Below, piece by piece: positions 1-6,108 of a DNA stretch of 6,108 nt. The stretch's first letter is position 1, and every line of letters begins with the position of its first letter. A model generated the notes under the pieces. The model worked only from the letters and a program-made list of their open reading frames with translations. It was not told the DNA's origin and did no database searches. Location: positions 1 to 6,108 of the forward strand of contig PWNY01000264.1 of the NCBI GenBank assembly GCA_003557805.1. The letters run 5' to 3'. The stretch comes from Bacteroidales bacterium (GTDB lineage: Bacteria; Bacteroidota; Bacteroidia; Bacteroidales; UBA7960). Position numbers and translations under genes: made by a program.

Positions 1-510
1 ATGACAGAAAAACACGGCAGGGCCTGGATTCGCCAGAATGAAGACCGTGGCCCCTGGCGTTATGATGGGGAACAGAACCTTGGTATGGGGGCAGTTACGA
101 GGATGGCATCGGTGATCTTTACCGATGATCCACTCTTTGGCCGTATCGCTTATGGGGCAAGACTTGAAGAGAATGAAGCAAATTATCATATATGGCCTGC
201 CGATGGAGTAGGGATAAGGTTCTGGCTGATGGAAGAAGATTTTAGACTTGGTGTTGAACTGGAAAGGGATGGCTTTTCTGACAAACACCCAATAGTTGTA
301 AGCGGCGACCTTGAAAGTATTGAGTTTACACTTGAGAACAGGAGCAAAACGCCTCACCATACCGCTCTTCTGATCGAAGGTGAGGGATACGGTGATCTGG
401 AGCTGCTTTTCGACGGTGAGCCCGTGATCCCGGATACAGAAGTTGAAAAAACTGTCTATAATCTCAATATTGATAGTCCAAAGCATAATGTGATTATCAG
501 AAGAAGGTAA
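1..510 (+). CDS. C-terminal part of an uncharacterised, possibly carbohydrate-active protein (DUF5695-like?), probably 5'-truncated
   Basis: An open frame runs from the first base to a TAA at 508-510 and gives 169 residues. The ATG at position 1 coincides with the window edge. The product has no signal peptide and opens directly in folded-domain-like sequence (WIRQNEDRGPWRYDGEQNLG), so I read this Met as internal to a longer protein, though a true short gene cannot be excluded. Two parts are visible. Residues 1-75 are rich in Gly, Trp and Tyr (DGEQNLGMGAVTRMAS, DDPLFGRIAYGA), resembling the end of a catalytic or barrel domain. Residues 76-169 alternate hydrophobic and charged residues, as in a beta-sandwich (SIEFTLENRS, HTALLIEGEG), and end in the basic tail IIRRR. 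From memory the style fits DUF5695-type proteins found beside Bacteroidota glycan genes, but this is a weak assignment. No catalytic residue can be named. A strong hairpin follows 57 bp after the stop, suggesting the transcript ends there and is separate from the susC-like operon. The location beside a SusCD pair suggests a role in glycan breakdown, which is inference only. Confidence 0.4.
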   Translation: MTEKHGRAWIRQNEDRGPWRYDGEQNLGMGAVTRMASVIFTDDPLFGRIAYGARLEENEANYHIWPADGVGIRFWLMEEDFRLGVELERDGFSDKHPIVVSGDLESIEFTLENRSKTPHHTALLIEGEGYGDLELLFDGEPVIPDTEVEKTVYNLNIDSPKHNVIIRRR

Positions 511-567
511 TACATCAGCAGCGGCATAAAAGCCAAACGTAATCCAATTGTAAATATATTTTACTGG

Positions 568-603
568 CCACCCCGGGTTTTTCATTCATTTGACCCGGGG
601 TGG
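568..603 (+). terminator. Perfect 11-bp GC-rich hairpin after the first gene, likely transcription terminator
   Basis: The arms CCACCCCGGGT (568-578) and ACCCGGGGTGG (593-603) are exact reverse complements separated by a 14-nt loop. A G-T pair (567/604) can extend the stem by one. The hairpin lies 57 bp after the stop of the upstream gene and is the only GC-rich block in an AT-rich intergenic region. It is not followed at once by a T run. The nearest T-rich stretch is about 616-637 (CTATTTTTCAATTTTTATATTT), so it is not a textbook intrinsic terminator, though stem strength and position favour a 3'-end or mRNA-stabilising hairpin. Confidence 0.6.
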
Positions 604-700
604 TACTGTATTGACTATTTTTCAATTTTTATATTTAGACTGAGAATAAAATACGATTAATTATGAAAAATTATGCAGATTGATTCAATATTTTTACCAG

Positions 701-723
701 AAAAGTGTTATACTTACACTTTT
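701..723. promoter_or_regulatory. Perfect inverted repeat AAAAGTGT-N7-ACACTTTT upstream of SusC
   Basis: AAAAGTGT (701-708) and ACACTTTT (716-723) are exact reverse complements around a 7-base spacer (TATACTT). Each arm has eight bases and the pairing does not extend outward. The centre lies about 235 bp before the SusC start. It could be a binding site for a dimeric regulator, or a weak hairpin if transcribed. The composition is AT-rich, so chance occurrence is possible. Confidence 0.3.
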
Positions 724-792
724 AAATAGTATTTCGGTTTAGTGATTATTAAGTATAGATCTGTTGACATATTTAATTACTTGATCGTTAAT

Positions 793-819
793 AACAGATT
801 TATTGAGTTAAACAGATTT
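793..819 (+). repeat. Direct repeat AACAGATTT, two copies 18 bp apart
   Basis: The 9-mer AACAGATTT occurs at 793-801 and 811-819, start-to-start 18 bp, placing both copies on nearly the same face of the helix (about 1.7 turns). The first copy extends to ATAACAGAT, which also occurs at 5749-5757 in the leader of the DUF1680 gene. CAGATT alone occurs again at 676-681 and 895-900. A regulator site is possible but unproven. Confidence 0.3.
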
Positions 820-946
820 GTCGAACAAAAAAGAGGTGTTATGTAAAAATTATTGAATTGTGTTCAGTGTTAAAACTGGTTCACAAAAAGGGATCAGATT
901 GTTATTAAAACCACAAATTAATTAGAACAAATCAAACAAAAGTAAC

Positions 947-3900
947 ATGAAGAAAAAACCAATGAAAAATGGCCTTGACTTGAGAAGGGTTGGATTCATT
1001 GCCGCTGCATGGATTACCAGTATGGCTTTCTTTCTGGTTATTGGCATGTCCTTTTCTTATGCCAATGCCTCAGCCGGTAATGTTTCGGCAATGCCTGACG
1101 CTTCAGCACAGCAGCAGGATATTGAGATAACCGGTGTAGTATCCGACGAGGATACCGGGGAGACACTCCCGGGTGTAAGTATTCTCGTGAAAGGAACCAC
1201 TGTTGGTACCGTTACCGATATTGAAGGCCGCTACCATATTAATGTTAGTGATCCTTCTGATGTCCTGGTGTTCTCTTATGTGGGTTACAACCCGCAAGAG
1301 ATCACGGTAGGTGACCAAAGGGTTATAGATGTTGAACTTTCGGTTTCTGCTGTAGCACTTGATGAGATTGTTGTGATCGGTTACGGTACGCAGCGAAGAG
1401 GCGATATTACCGGTTCTGTTTCAAGTGTGAGCGAGGATGACTTTGTAAGAGGTAATGTTCGTGACGCTGCTCAGTTGATCCAGGGCCGGACCGCCGGACT
1501 TAGGGTTGGTGTTACCAGCGGTGACCCCACTGCAGGATCGCAGATCTCACTAAGGGGTATTACCACGCTTGTAGGCGATGCCTCTCCGCTAGTTATTGTT
1601 GATGGTGTGCCCGGTGACTTAAGAACTGTGGCACCCGAGGATATTGAGTCTATTGACATCCTCAAGGACGGTGCGGCTGCTGCAATATACGGTACAAGGG
1701 GTACAAACGGGGTTATACTGATAACCACCAAAACGCCCGATGAAGATGTGAGTACAATTGAGTTTCATTCGTACATAGGTTTCCAGTCGATTGCTCGCCA
1801 GCTAGATTTTTTGACGGCAGAGGATTACCGCAGTCTAATTGCAGAAGGCCGTGATTTTAATGATTATGGATATGATACTGACTGGTTTTCAGAGGTGACC
1901 CGTTCAACTCCGTTCAACCAGACACATAACCTTCTGGTACAGGGATCTTCGGGCACTTCAAACTATACTGCTTCAATAAACTACCGTGAGTGGGAAGGTC
2001 TTTTCCTTAAGTCAGACAACACAGAGGCACGTATGAGGCTGGACGCCAACCATTCAATGCTTGATGACAGGTTGCAGCTGAATGCCAACCTGATTGCACG
2101 CCAGCAAAAATACTGGACAGGCGGGGACGGTTCCAGTTTTAATACATACGTATACCGGCAGTCAGTTATCAGGAATCCCACAGACAGGATTAAGGATGAA
2201 GACGGACTGTGGCAGGAGAGGGATAAATATTTTTATGACAACCCTGTTGCATACATCATGGAAACAGACGGCCAGAACGTTCTTCGCTTAATGCGTTTAT
2301 CGGGTAGTGCAACCTTTACCCCGGTAGAAGACCTGAATATGAAGCTGCTGCTTTCAAACAGCACCAGCTCCACGACCAGGGGGTTTGCGCAGACCAAGCA
2401 GCATGTTTCAACCACAAAGTATGGCAGGAACGGTTATGCATCAAGAGGAACCGCAGCTTCAGATGATTTCCTGCTTGAGTTTACCACGGATTATGCTTTC
2501 CAGCTTGAGGATCACAGGTTCACTGCTCTAGCAGGGTACAGCTTTCAGGAGAATTCATGGGAAGATTACTGGATGCAGAACTGGGATTTCCCTACCGATC
2601 AGTACACTTATAATAATATGGGTGCAGGTAATGCGCTTACAAGGGGTGAGTCCCCGATAAGCAGTTATAAAGCTTCATCCAGGCTTATTGGATTCTTTGG
2701 ACGTGTTAACTATAACTATGATGACAGGTACCTTATCATGGCCAGCCTTAGGAGAGAGGGGTCATCCCGCTTCGGTTCAGACCACCAGTGGGGTTACTTC
2801 CCTTCAATATCTGCAGGTTGGAGAATCAGCCAGGAGTCATTCATGGATGGTGTCCTGGACGGAAACATTGACAACCTGATGATGCGTATTGGTTATGGTG
2901 TTACAGGTATTGAACCTGGTAGCCCTTACCTTTCGCTGACAACACTGAGTTATGGTGCACGCTTTTACTACCAGGGTGACTGGATACAGGGTCTACAGCC
3001 TGGTCAGAACCCCAACCCGGACCTTAGATGGGAACAGAAAAGGGAGTATAACCTTGGTATTGAGTTTTCAATGTTCAACCACAGGTTTGGTGGTAGCATA
3101 GACATTTACCGCCGTTATACTTCGGACATGCTTTGGAACTTCTCGGTTCCTGTGCCACCATTTCTCTTTGGTTCAATGCTTGCAAACGTGGGTGAAACCG
3201 AGAACTCTGGTATTGAAGTCTTTTTACGTGCAGTACCGGTCAGGACCAGGGATTTTGAATGGAGAACGAACGTAAGTTATTCCACAAACGAGAACAGACT
3301 CGTTTCTCTCTCTGACGATACCTACCAGACAGATCATGACTTCTTCTCTGCTGGGCATACGGGCGAACCTGTACAGGAATGGACGCATAGGGTCCGCATT
3401 GGAGGTCCCATCGGTAATTTCTGGGGTTATAAATCAGTTGATATAGATGAAAACGGACGCTGGATTATCGAGACACCCGAGGGAGACCATATACCGATTG
3501 ATGAGTCTTCACCTGATGACAAGCAGGTTCTTGGAAATGGTATTCCAAAGCATGTACTTGGCTGGAACCACCAGTTCAGGTACAGGCAGTTTGACCTTGA
3601 TGTTTCAATGCGGGGTGCATTCGGGTACCAGATACTTAACTTTGCCCGCCTGTTCTATGAGAACCCCAGGATTACCCATTATAATATGCTTCAGAGCGCA
3701 TTTGATGATGTTTACGGTAAGAGGGAACTCAACAATGACCTCGCCTATGTCAGCTATTACATAGAGGACGGTGATTACTGGAAAATTGATAACATAAGCC
3801 TGGGTTATACTTTTGATGTGGAACAATTGCCCAACATCAGAAATGCCAGGGTTTACGTCGCTGCCCAGAACTTCTTTACCATCACCGGATATAAAGGTAT

Positions 3901-4003
3901 TGACCCTGAAGTTAATTTTGGCGGGTTAAGCCCTGGTCTTGACCACAGGGATAAGTATCCCACGACCAAGACAATTACCGTTGGTGTGAATATTGGTTTA
4001 TAA
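947..4003 (+). CDS. SusC/RagA-family TonB-dependent outer-membrane transporter
   Basis: This 1018-residue protein has the normal length of the SusC family and should import oligosaccharides across the outer membrane, driven by TonB-ExbBD, with the SusD-like protein as its lid. The N-terminus has a basic start (MKKKPMK) and a hydrophobic core at about residues 15-37, with a likely signal-peptidase I site near ANASA (about 43). Residues about 58-135 form a carboxypeptidase-D-like beta-sandwich extension (ITGVVSDEDTGETLPGVSIL, then a VFSYVGY motif). A TonB-box-like segment DEIVVIGYGTQ lies at 139-149. The plug spans about 150-262 and shows the family signatures ISLRGITTL, PLVIVDGVPG, IESIDILKDG and YGTRGTNGVILITTK. 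The remaining roughly 750 residues are aromatic-rich barrel. There is no STN domain before the extension, so it is not of the sigma-regulator-coupled transducer type. The last residues, TVGVNIGL, end in Leu rather than the aromatic residue common in barrel proteins. ATG 947 was chosen over the internal ATG at 962 because it supplies the full basic n-region. The frame is intact. The substrate cannot be read from the sequence. Confidence 0.97.
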   Translation: MKKKPMKNGLDLRRVGFIAAAWITSMAFFLVIGMSFSYANASAGNVSAMPDASAQQQDIEITGVVSDEDTGETLPGVSILVKGTTVGTVTDIEGRYHINVSDPSDVLVFSYVGYNPQEITVGDQRVIDVELSVSAVALDEIVVIGYGTQRRGDITGSVSSVSEDDFVRGNVRDAAQLIQGRTAGLRVGVTSGDPTAGSQISLRGITTLVGDASPLVIVDGVPGDLRTVAPEDIESIDILKDGAAAAIYGTRGTNGVILITTKTPDEDVSTIEFHSYIGFQSIARQLDFLTAEDYRSLIAEGRDFNDYGYDTDWFSEVTRSTPFNQTHNLLVQGSSGTSNYTASINYREWEGLFLKSDNTEARMRLDANHSMLDDRLQLNANLIARQQKYWTGGDGSSFNTYVYRQSVIRNPTDRIKDEDGLWQERDKYFYDNPVAYIMETDGQNVLRLMRLSGSATFTPVEDLNMKLLLSNSTSSTTRGFAQTKQHVSTTKYGRNGYASRGTAASDDFLLEFTTDYAFQLEDHRFTALAGYSFQENSWEDYWMQNWDFPTDQYTYNNMGAGNALTRGESPISSYKASSRLIGFFGRVNYNYDDRYLIMASLRREGSSRFGSDHQWGYFPSISAGWRISQESFMDGVLDGNIDNLMMRIGYGVTGIEPGSPYLSLTTLSYGARFYYQGDWIQGLQPGQNPNPDLRWEQKREYNLGIEFSMFNHRFGGSIDIYRRYTSDMLWNFSVPVPPFLFGSMLANVGETENSGIEVFLRAVPVRTRDFEWRTNVSYSTNENRLVSLSDDTYQTDHDFFSAGHTGEPVQEWTHRVRIGGPIGNFWGYKSVDIDENGRWIIETPEGDHIPIDESSPDDKQVLGNGIPKHVLGWNHQFRYRQFDLDVSMRGAFGYQILNFARLFYENPRITHYNMLQSAFDDVYGKRELNNDLAYVSYYIEDGDYWKIDNISLGYTFDVEQLPNIRNARVYVAAQNFFTITGYKGIDPEVNFGGLSPGLDHRDKYPTTKTITVGVNIGL

Positions 4004-4023
4004 TTTTTAAAACGTAAAAAACT

Positions 4024-5625
4024 ATGAGATATACTAAGATAATCCTGGGCATATGGATAGCACTGAGTGCGTGCTTGTTTGCCCCGTCTTGTACAGATCT
4101 TGATGAAACTGTTTATTCCACCCTGGCAGCGGAGGACTTCCAGGCAACTGAAGATGACCTTGCATCACTGCTTGGTCCTGTATATGTGCCACTCAGAGGC
4201 ATGATGATGGGATGGCAGGGATATTATGATGTAATGGAAGAACCGGCAGATATTGTTGTAACACCTGTACGTCCTAATGGTTGGTATGATGGGGGGACCT
4301 ATCACCGGATGCACCGCCATGAGTGGACCTTTACCCAATGGCAGCCTACGAACTTGTGGAACAATTGCTTCCGTGTTATAAACACTGCCAACAGGGTGAT
4401 ATATCAGATTGAAACCGATGACATTCCAATAGAAGGTACGCTTAGAGACCAGACATTGGCTGAGCTGCGCGGTATGCGTGCGTGGGCTTATTATATTTTG
4501 GTTGACAGTCACGGAAACGTCCCGATAGCAACTGATTTTGCCGATCCGGATCCTCCCCAGCAATCTACCCGTGAGCAGGTATTCCAGTTTGTTGCAGATG
4601 AACTTGTGGAGATAATACCGGATCTGAATCCCGAGGTGTCATCAGCCACTTACGGAAGGTATACCCGTTGGGCTGCATACGCCACGCTTGCAAAACTTTA
4701 TCTCAATGCTGAAGTATATATTGGCGCTGCACACTGGGATAAGGTAATTGAGTATTGTGATGAGATAATAAACTCAGGAAATTATATCCTTGAACCGGAA
4801 TATAAAACCAGCTTCCTTACTGAGAATGAAATATCGCAGGAGATCATATGGTCGGTACCTTATGACGATGTGCTTGCCACACAATGGAACCAGCACATGA
4901 AAACCCTGAATCCAAACCACAGGCTGGTGCTGAACATGGAAGCACAGCCTTGGGGCGGAAGCTGCGGCGTACCACAGTTCATAGATACCTACCATCCTGA
5001 TGATACAAGGAAGGAAGATACATGGATAATGGGCCCTCAGTACCACCATCAGACAGGCGAGCAGGTTCTTTATTATGACAATTACCTGCCAAGTATTGGA
5101 GGTGACTTCGGTGATATACCGACAATGGAGAATGGTTACCGTCACGGCAAATATGAAATACGTGAGGGTGCAAGATGGGCTTTGAGTAACGATTTTGTAC
5201 TTTTCCGTTATGCTGATGTTTTGATGATGAAGGCGGAGGCTCTCCTTAGAAGCGGCAATGCAGACGAGGCCGCGGCACTGGTTACCGAGGTGCGCCAGAG
5301 AGCATTCCCGGATAACCCGGATGAAGCTGTTGTTACCGGTTCCGATCTGCTACAGGGAAGCAGTTATAATTATGGCTGGTATCTTAATGGAGAGGTTGTA
5401 GATCCTGAAGGAGGTGATGATATTGAATTCGGCCGTTTCCTTGATGAGCTTGGCTGGGAGTTTGCCCTGGAGGCAAGGCGCCGTCAGGATATAATCCGCT
5501 TTGGTGTGTTCCACACCAAAACATGGTTGAACCATCATCCCACCAGCATTGAGAAAGCAATATTCCCAATACCGGAGGCTGCCATGCTTACAAATCCCAA
5601 CCTTGAGCAGAACCCCGGATACTAG
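4024..5625 (+). CDS. SusD/RagB-family surface glycan-binding lipoprotein
   Basis: This 533-residue protein is of typical SusD length and begins 20 bp after the SusC-like stop, so the two are surely cotranscribed and form the SusCD complex. The signal peptide is MRYTKIILGIWIALSACLFAPSC. Cys23 (lipobox FAPSC) is the likely lipidated residue, followed by the acidic TDLDE usual in surface-exposed SusD proteins. The N-terminal SusD-like domain (about 24-225) includes RPNGWYDGGTYHRMH (83-97), a Trp-rich stretch, and a TPR-like helix with LRGMRAWAYYILV (148-160) leading into DSHGNVPI. Another TPR helix is RWAAYATLAKLYLNAE (215-230). The C-terminal RagB/SusD domain (about 270-533) has LFRYADVLMMKAEALLRSG (393-411), WEFALEARRRQDIIRFG (478-494) and the family's terminal pattern FPIPEAAMLTNPNLEQNPGY. 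The frame is complete. The leader is A-rich with no Shine-Dalgarno sequence. A strong terminator follows 48 bp later. Ligand specificity cannot be deduced; aromatic residues in 60-110 may contribute to binding, which is inference. Confidence 0.97.
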   Translation: MRYTKIILGIWIALSACLFAPSCTDLDETVYSTLAAEDFQATEDDLASLLGPVYVPLRGMMMGWQGYYDVMEEPADIVVTPVRPNGWYDGGTYHRMHRHEWTFTQWQPTNLWNNCFRVINTANRVIYQIETDDIPIEGTLRDQTLAELRGMRAWAYYILVDSHGNVPIATDFADPDPPQQSTREQVFQFVADELVEIIPDLNPEVSSATYGRYTRWAAYATLAKLYLNAEVYIGAAHWDKVIEYCDEIINSGNYILEPEYKTSFLTENEISQEIIWSVPYDDVLATQWNQHMKTLNPNHRLVLNMEAQPWGGSCGVPQFIDTYHPDDTRKEDTWIMGPQYHHQTGEQVLYYDNYLPSIGGDFGDIPTMENGYRHGKYEIREGARWALSNDFVLFRYADVLMMKAEALLRSGNADEAAALVTEVRQRAFPDNPDEAVVTGSDLLQGSSYNYGWYLNGEVVDPEGGDDIEFGRFLDELGWEFALEARRRQDIIRFGVFHTKTWLNHHPTSIEKAIFPIPEAAMLTNPNLEQNPGY

Positions 5626-5673
5626 CTTTTTTTGGTTTGTTATGGTTGGTTAGTTGTTTTTATTGGTGGAGAG

Positions 5674-5708
5674 GGGAGAAGGATTTTAATCCTTCTCCCT
5701 GTTTTTTT
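5674..5708 (+). terminator. Intrinsic (rho-independent) terminator of the SusC/SusD operon
   Basis: GGGAGAAGGATT (5674-5685) pairs exactly with AATCCTTCTCCC (5688-5699). In practice this is an 11-bp stem with a 4-nt TTTA loop, and a G-T pair (5673/5700) can extend it. It is followed after one G by seven T residues (5702-5708). It begins 48 bp after the SusD-like stop. This is the textbook architecture, and it marks the end of the SusCD transcript or an attenuation point before the DUF1680 gene. Confidence 0.9.
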
Positions 5709-5717
5709 CATCCTGCT

Positions 5718-5733
5718 GGATTATCTGTAATCC
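5718..5733. promoter_or_regulatory. Small perfect dyad GGATTA-N4-TAATCC between terminator and DUF1680 gene
   Basis: GGATTA (5718-5723) and TAATCC (5728-5733) are exact reverse complements around TCTG, with a possible T-G extension at 5717/5734. It sits 10 bp after the terminator T run and about 54 bp before the next start codon. It could be an operator for the DUF1680 gene or a second minor hairpin. With six-base arms it may be chance. Confidence 0.25.
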
Positions 5734-5786
5734 GATTTTAATATATTTATAACAGATAAATCCCTTAATTCAATAAAAAAAGAAAA

Positions 5787-6108
5787 ATGAAAAGAGTCGT
5801 ACTTTCAGCAATTTCTGTTTTTTTATTTGCTATTGCTATGCAATCATGTAAACAGGAAGAACCAAGGGTTATACCGGATGGTCCTGAAGTTGTATCATTC
5901 AGGGCGGTTCCATTCGAACTTGACAACGTCAGGCTTCTTACCGGGCCTTTTCTTACTGCAACAGAAATTAATGCATATGCACTTCTGAACTACGAGCCAG
6001 ACCGCTTTCTTGCACCATTCCGCACTGATGCCGGACTGGAGCCAAAGGCAGAACGTTACGGGGGCTGGGAGGCCATGTCACTCGTTGGTCACAGCCTTGG
6101 TCATTACC
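5787..6108 (+). CDS. N-terminus of a DUF1680 (GH127/GH146) glycosidase lipoprotein, probable beta-L-arabinofuranosidase, cut by window end
   Basis: The ATG at 5787 opens a frame that continues through the last base, giving 107 residues of a protein expected to be several hundred residues long. It starts with a lipoprotein signal peptide, MKRVVLSAISVFLFAIAMQSC. Cys21 is the acceptor, and the following KQEEP is the kind of charged/acidic motif that directs Bacteroidota lipoproteins to the cell surface. The mature part matches the N-terminal signature of DUF1680 proteins: FELDNVRLLTGPF (43-55), then ALLNYEPDRFLAPFR (65-79), then AGLEPKAERYGGWE (82-95) and the GHSLGHY motif (101-107). Characterised members of this superfamily (GH127 and GH146) release beta-L-arabinofuranose. 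The catalytic Cys/Glu region lies beyond the window, so activity and the exact GH family cannot be confirmed. The leader is A-rich (AATAAAAAAAGAAAA) without a Shine-Dalgarno sequence. It lies in the same direction as the SusCD pair but beyond a terminator, so it needs its own promoter or read-through. It would probably trim arabinofuranose from the glycan imported by the pair. Confidence 0.9.
   Translation, partial: MKRVVLSAISVFLFAIAMQSCKQEEPRVIPDGPEVVSFRAVPFELDNVRLLTGPFLTATEINAYALLNYEPDRFLAPFRTDAGLEPKAERYGGWEAMSLVGHSLGHY

Larger units (their letters stand above)
604..946 (+). promoter_or_regulatory. AT-rich leader and probable control region of the SusC/SusD operon
   Basis: This stretch of 343 bp without a gene separates the hairpin from the SusC start. 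Stops are frequent in all frames and no small ORF, tRNA or riboswitch-like structure stands out. It contains an 8-bp-arm dyad (701-723), a direct repeat of AACAGATTT (793-801 and 811-819), and an imperfect 14-bp palindrome CAGTGTTAAAACTG (865-878, one mismatched pair). I cannot place a promoter confidently: no good match to the Bacteroidota -33 TTTG / -7 TAnnTTTG pair at normal spacing was found. The last 20 bases before the ATG (AACAAATCAAACAAAAGTAA region) are A-rich and lack a Shine-Dalgarno sequence, as is usual in this phylum. The length suits a regulated PUL promoter with a long 5' leader, but that is inference. Confidence 0.5.

Noticed and set aside
763..793. TTGACA (763-768) with a downstream TTAATA (788-793) resembling an E. 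coli sigma-70 promoter
   Set aside because: The spacing of 19 bp is long, and Bacteroidota primary sigma factors use a different -7 element (TAnnTTTG), which is not present at the right distance.
3447..3764. 105-codon sense-strand open frame in another frame of the SusC-like gene
   Set aside because: It overlaps barrel-encoding sequence with clear SusC similarity; the product is Met/Thr/Ser-rich with no family resemblance.
3980..4003. Non-aromatic C-terminus (Leu) of the SusC-like protein as a sign of truncation
   Set aside because: The length and the preceding beta strand (TITVGVNIGL) fit a complete barrel end, and the SusD-like gene follows at normal spacing, so it is a minor variation.
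4072..4074. Cys17 of the SusD-like protein as the lipidation site (LSAC)
   Set aside because: Cys23 gives a better signal peptide length and is followed by the conserved TDLDE start of mature SusD proteins.
4165..4563. 132-codon antisense open frame inside the SusD-like gene
   Set aside because: It lies wholly within a well-supported gene on the other strand, its product has no recognisable domain, and its composition is that of an out-of-frame shadow.
4774..5145. 123-codon antisense open frame inside the SusD-like gene
   Set aside because: Same situation: fully covered by the SusD-like coding sequence, with a Cys/His/Ile-rich product typical of shadow translation.
5742..5749. TATATTTA as a possible -7 element for the DUF1680 gene
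   Set aside because: It matches TAnnTTTG at seven of eight positions, but no TTTG or TTG element is found about 20 bp upstream, and such matches are common in AT-rich DNA.

Overview
The window comes from a member of the Bacteroidota. It carries an adjacent SusC-like/SusD-like gene pair, lipoprotein signals of that phylum's type, A-rich leaders without Shine-Dalgarno sequences, and AT-rich intergenic regions between coding regions of moderate GC. I lean towards Bacteroidales/Marinilabiliales-type bacteria, but the genus cannot be fixed from this sequence. All recognisable genes are on the + strand.

Layout. (1) 1-510: the 3' part of a gene that probably begins outside the window. It encodes a beta-rich C-terminal region that may belong to a large, poorly characterised carbohydrate-active or DUF5695-like protein. 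(2) 511-946: a 436-bp intergenic region with a strong GC-rich hairpin just after the first gene, then an AT-rich stretch with dyads and a short direct repeat. It probably holds the promoter and control region of the next operon. (3) 947-4003: a full-length SusC-like TonB-dependent outer-membrane transporter. (4) 4024-5625: its SusD-like surface glycan-binding lipoprotein, 20 bp downstream. (5) 5626-5786: a 161-bp gap with a textbook intrinsic terminator and a small dyad. (6) 5787-6108 (runs off the end): the N-terminus of a lipoprotein of the DUF1680 superfamily (GH127/GH146), whose characterised members are beta-L-arabinofuranosidases.

Together this looks like part of a polysaccharide utilisation locus (PUL). 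The surface lipoprotein and the TonB-dependent channel would capture and import an oligosaccharide. The flanking enzymes would process a glycan that probably contains L-arabinofuranose, such as arabinan, arabinogalactan-protein or extensin-type glycans. The substrate is inferred only from the DUF1680 gene. The SusC has a carboxypeptidase-D-like N-terminal extension but no STN signalling domain. Control by a trans-envelope ECF-sigma/anti-sigma pair through this transporter is therefore unlikely, and any regulator lies outside the window.

I found no convincing new defence, mobile or RNA-based system. The least explained items are the first gene's family, the paired intergenic dyads, and the AACAGAT motif shared by the leaders of susC and the DUF1680 gene.
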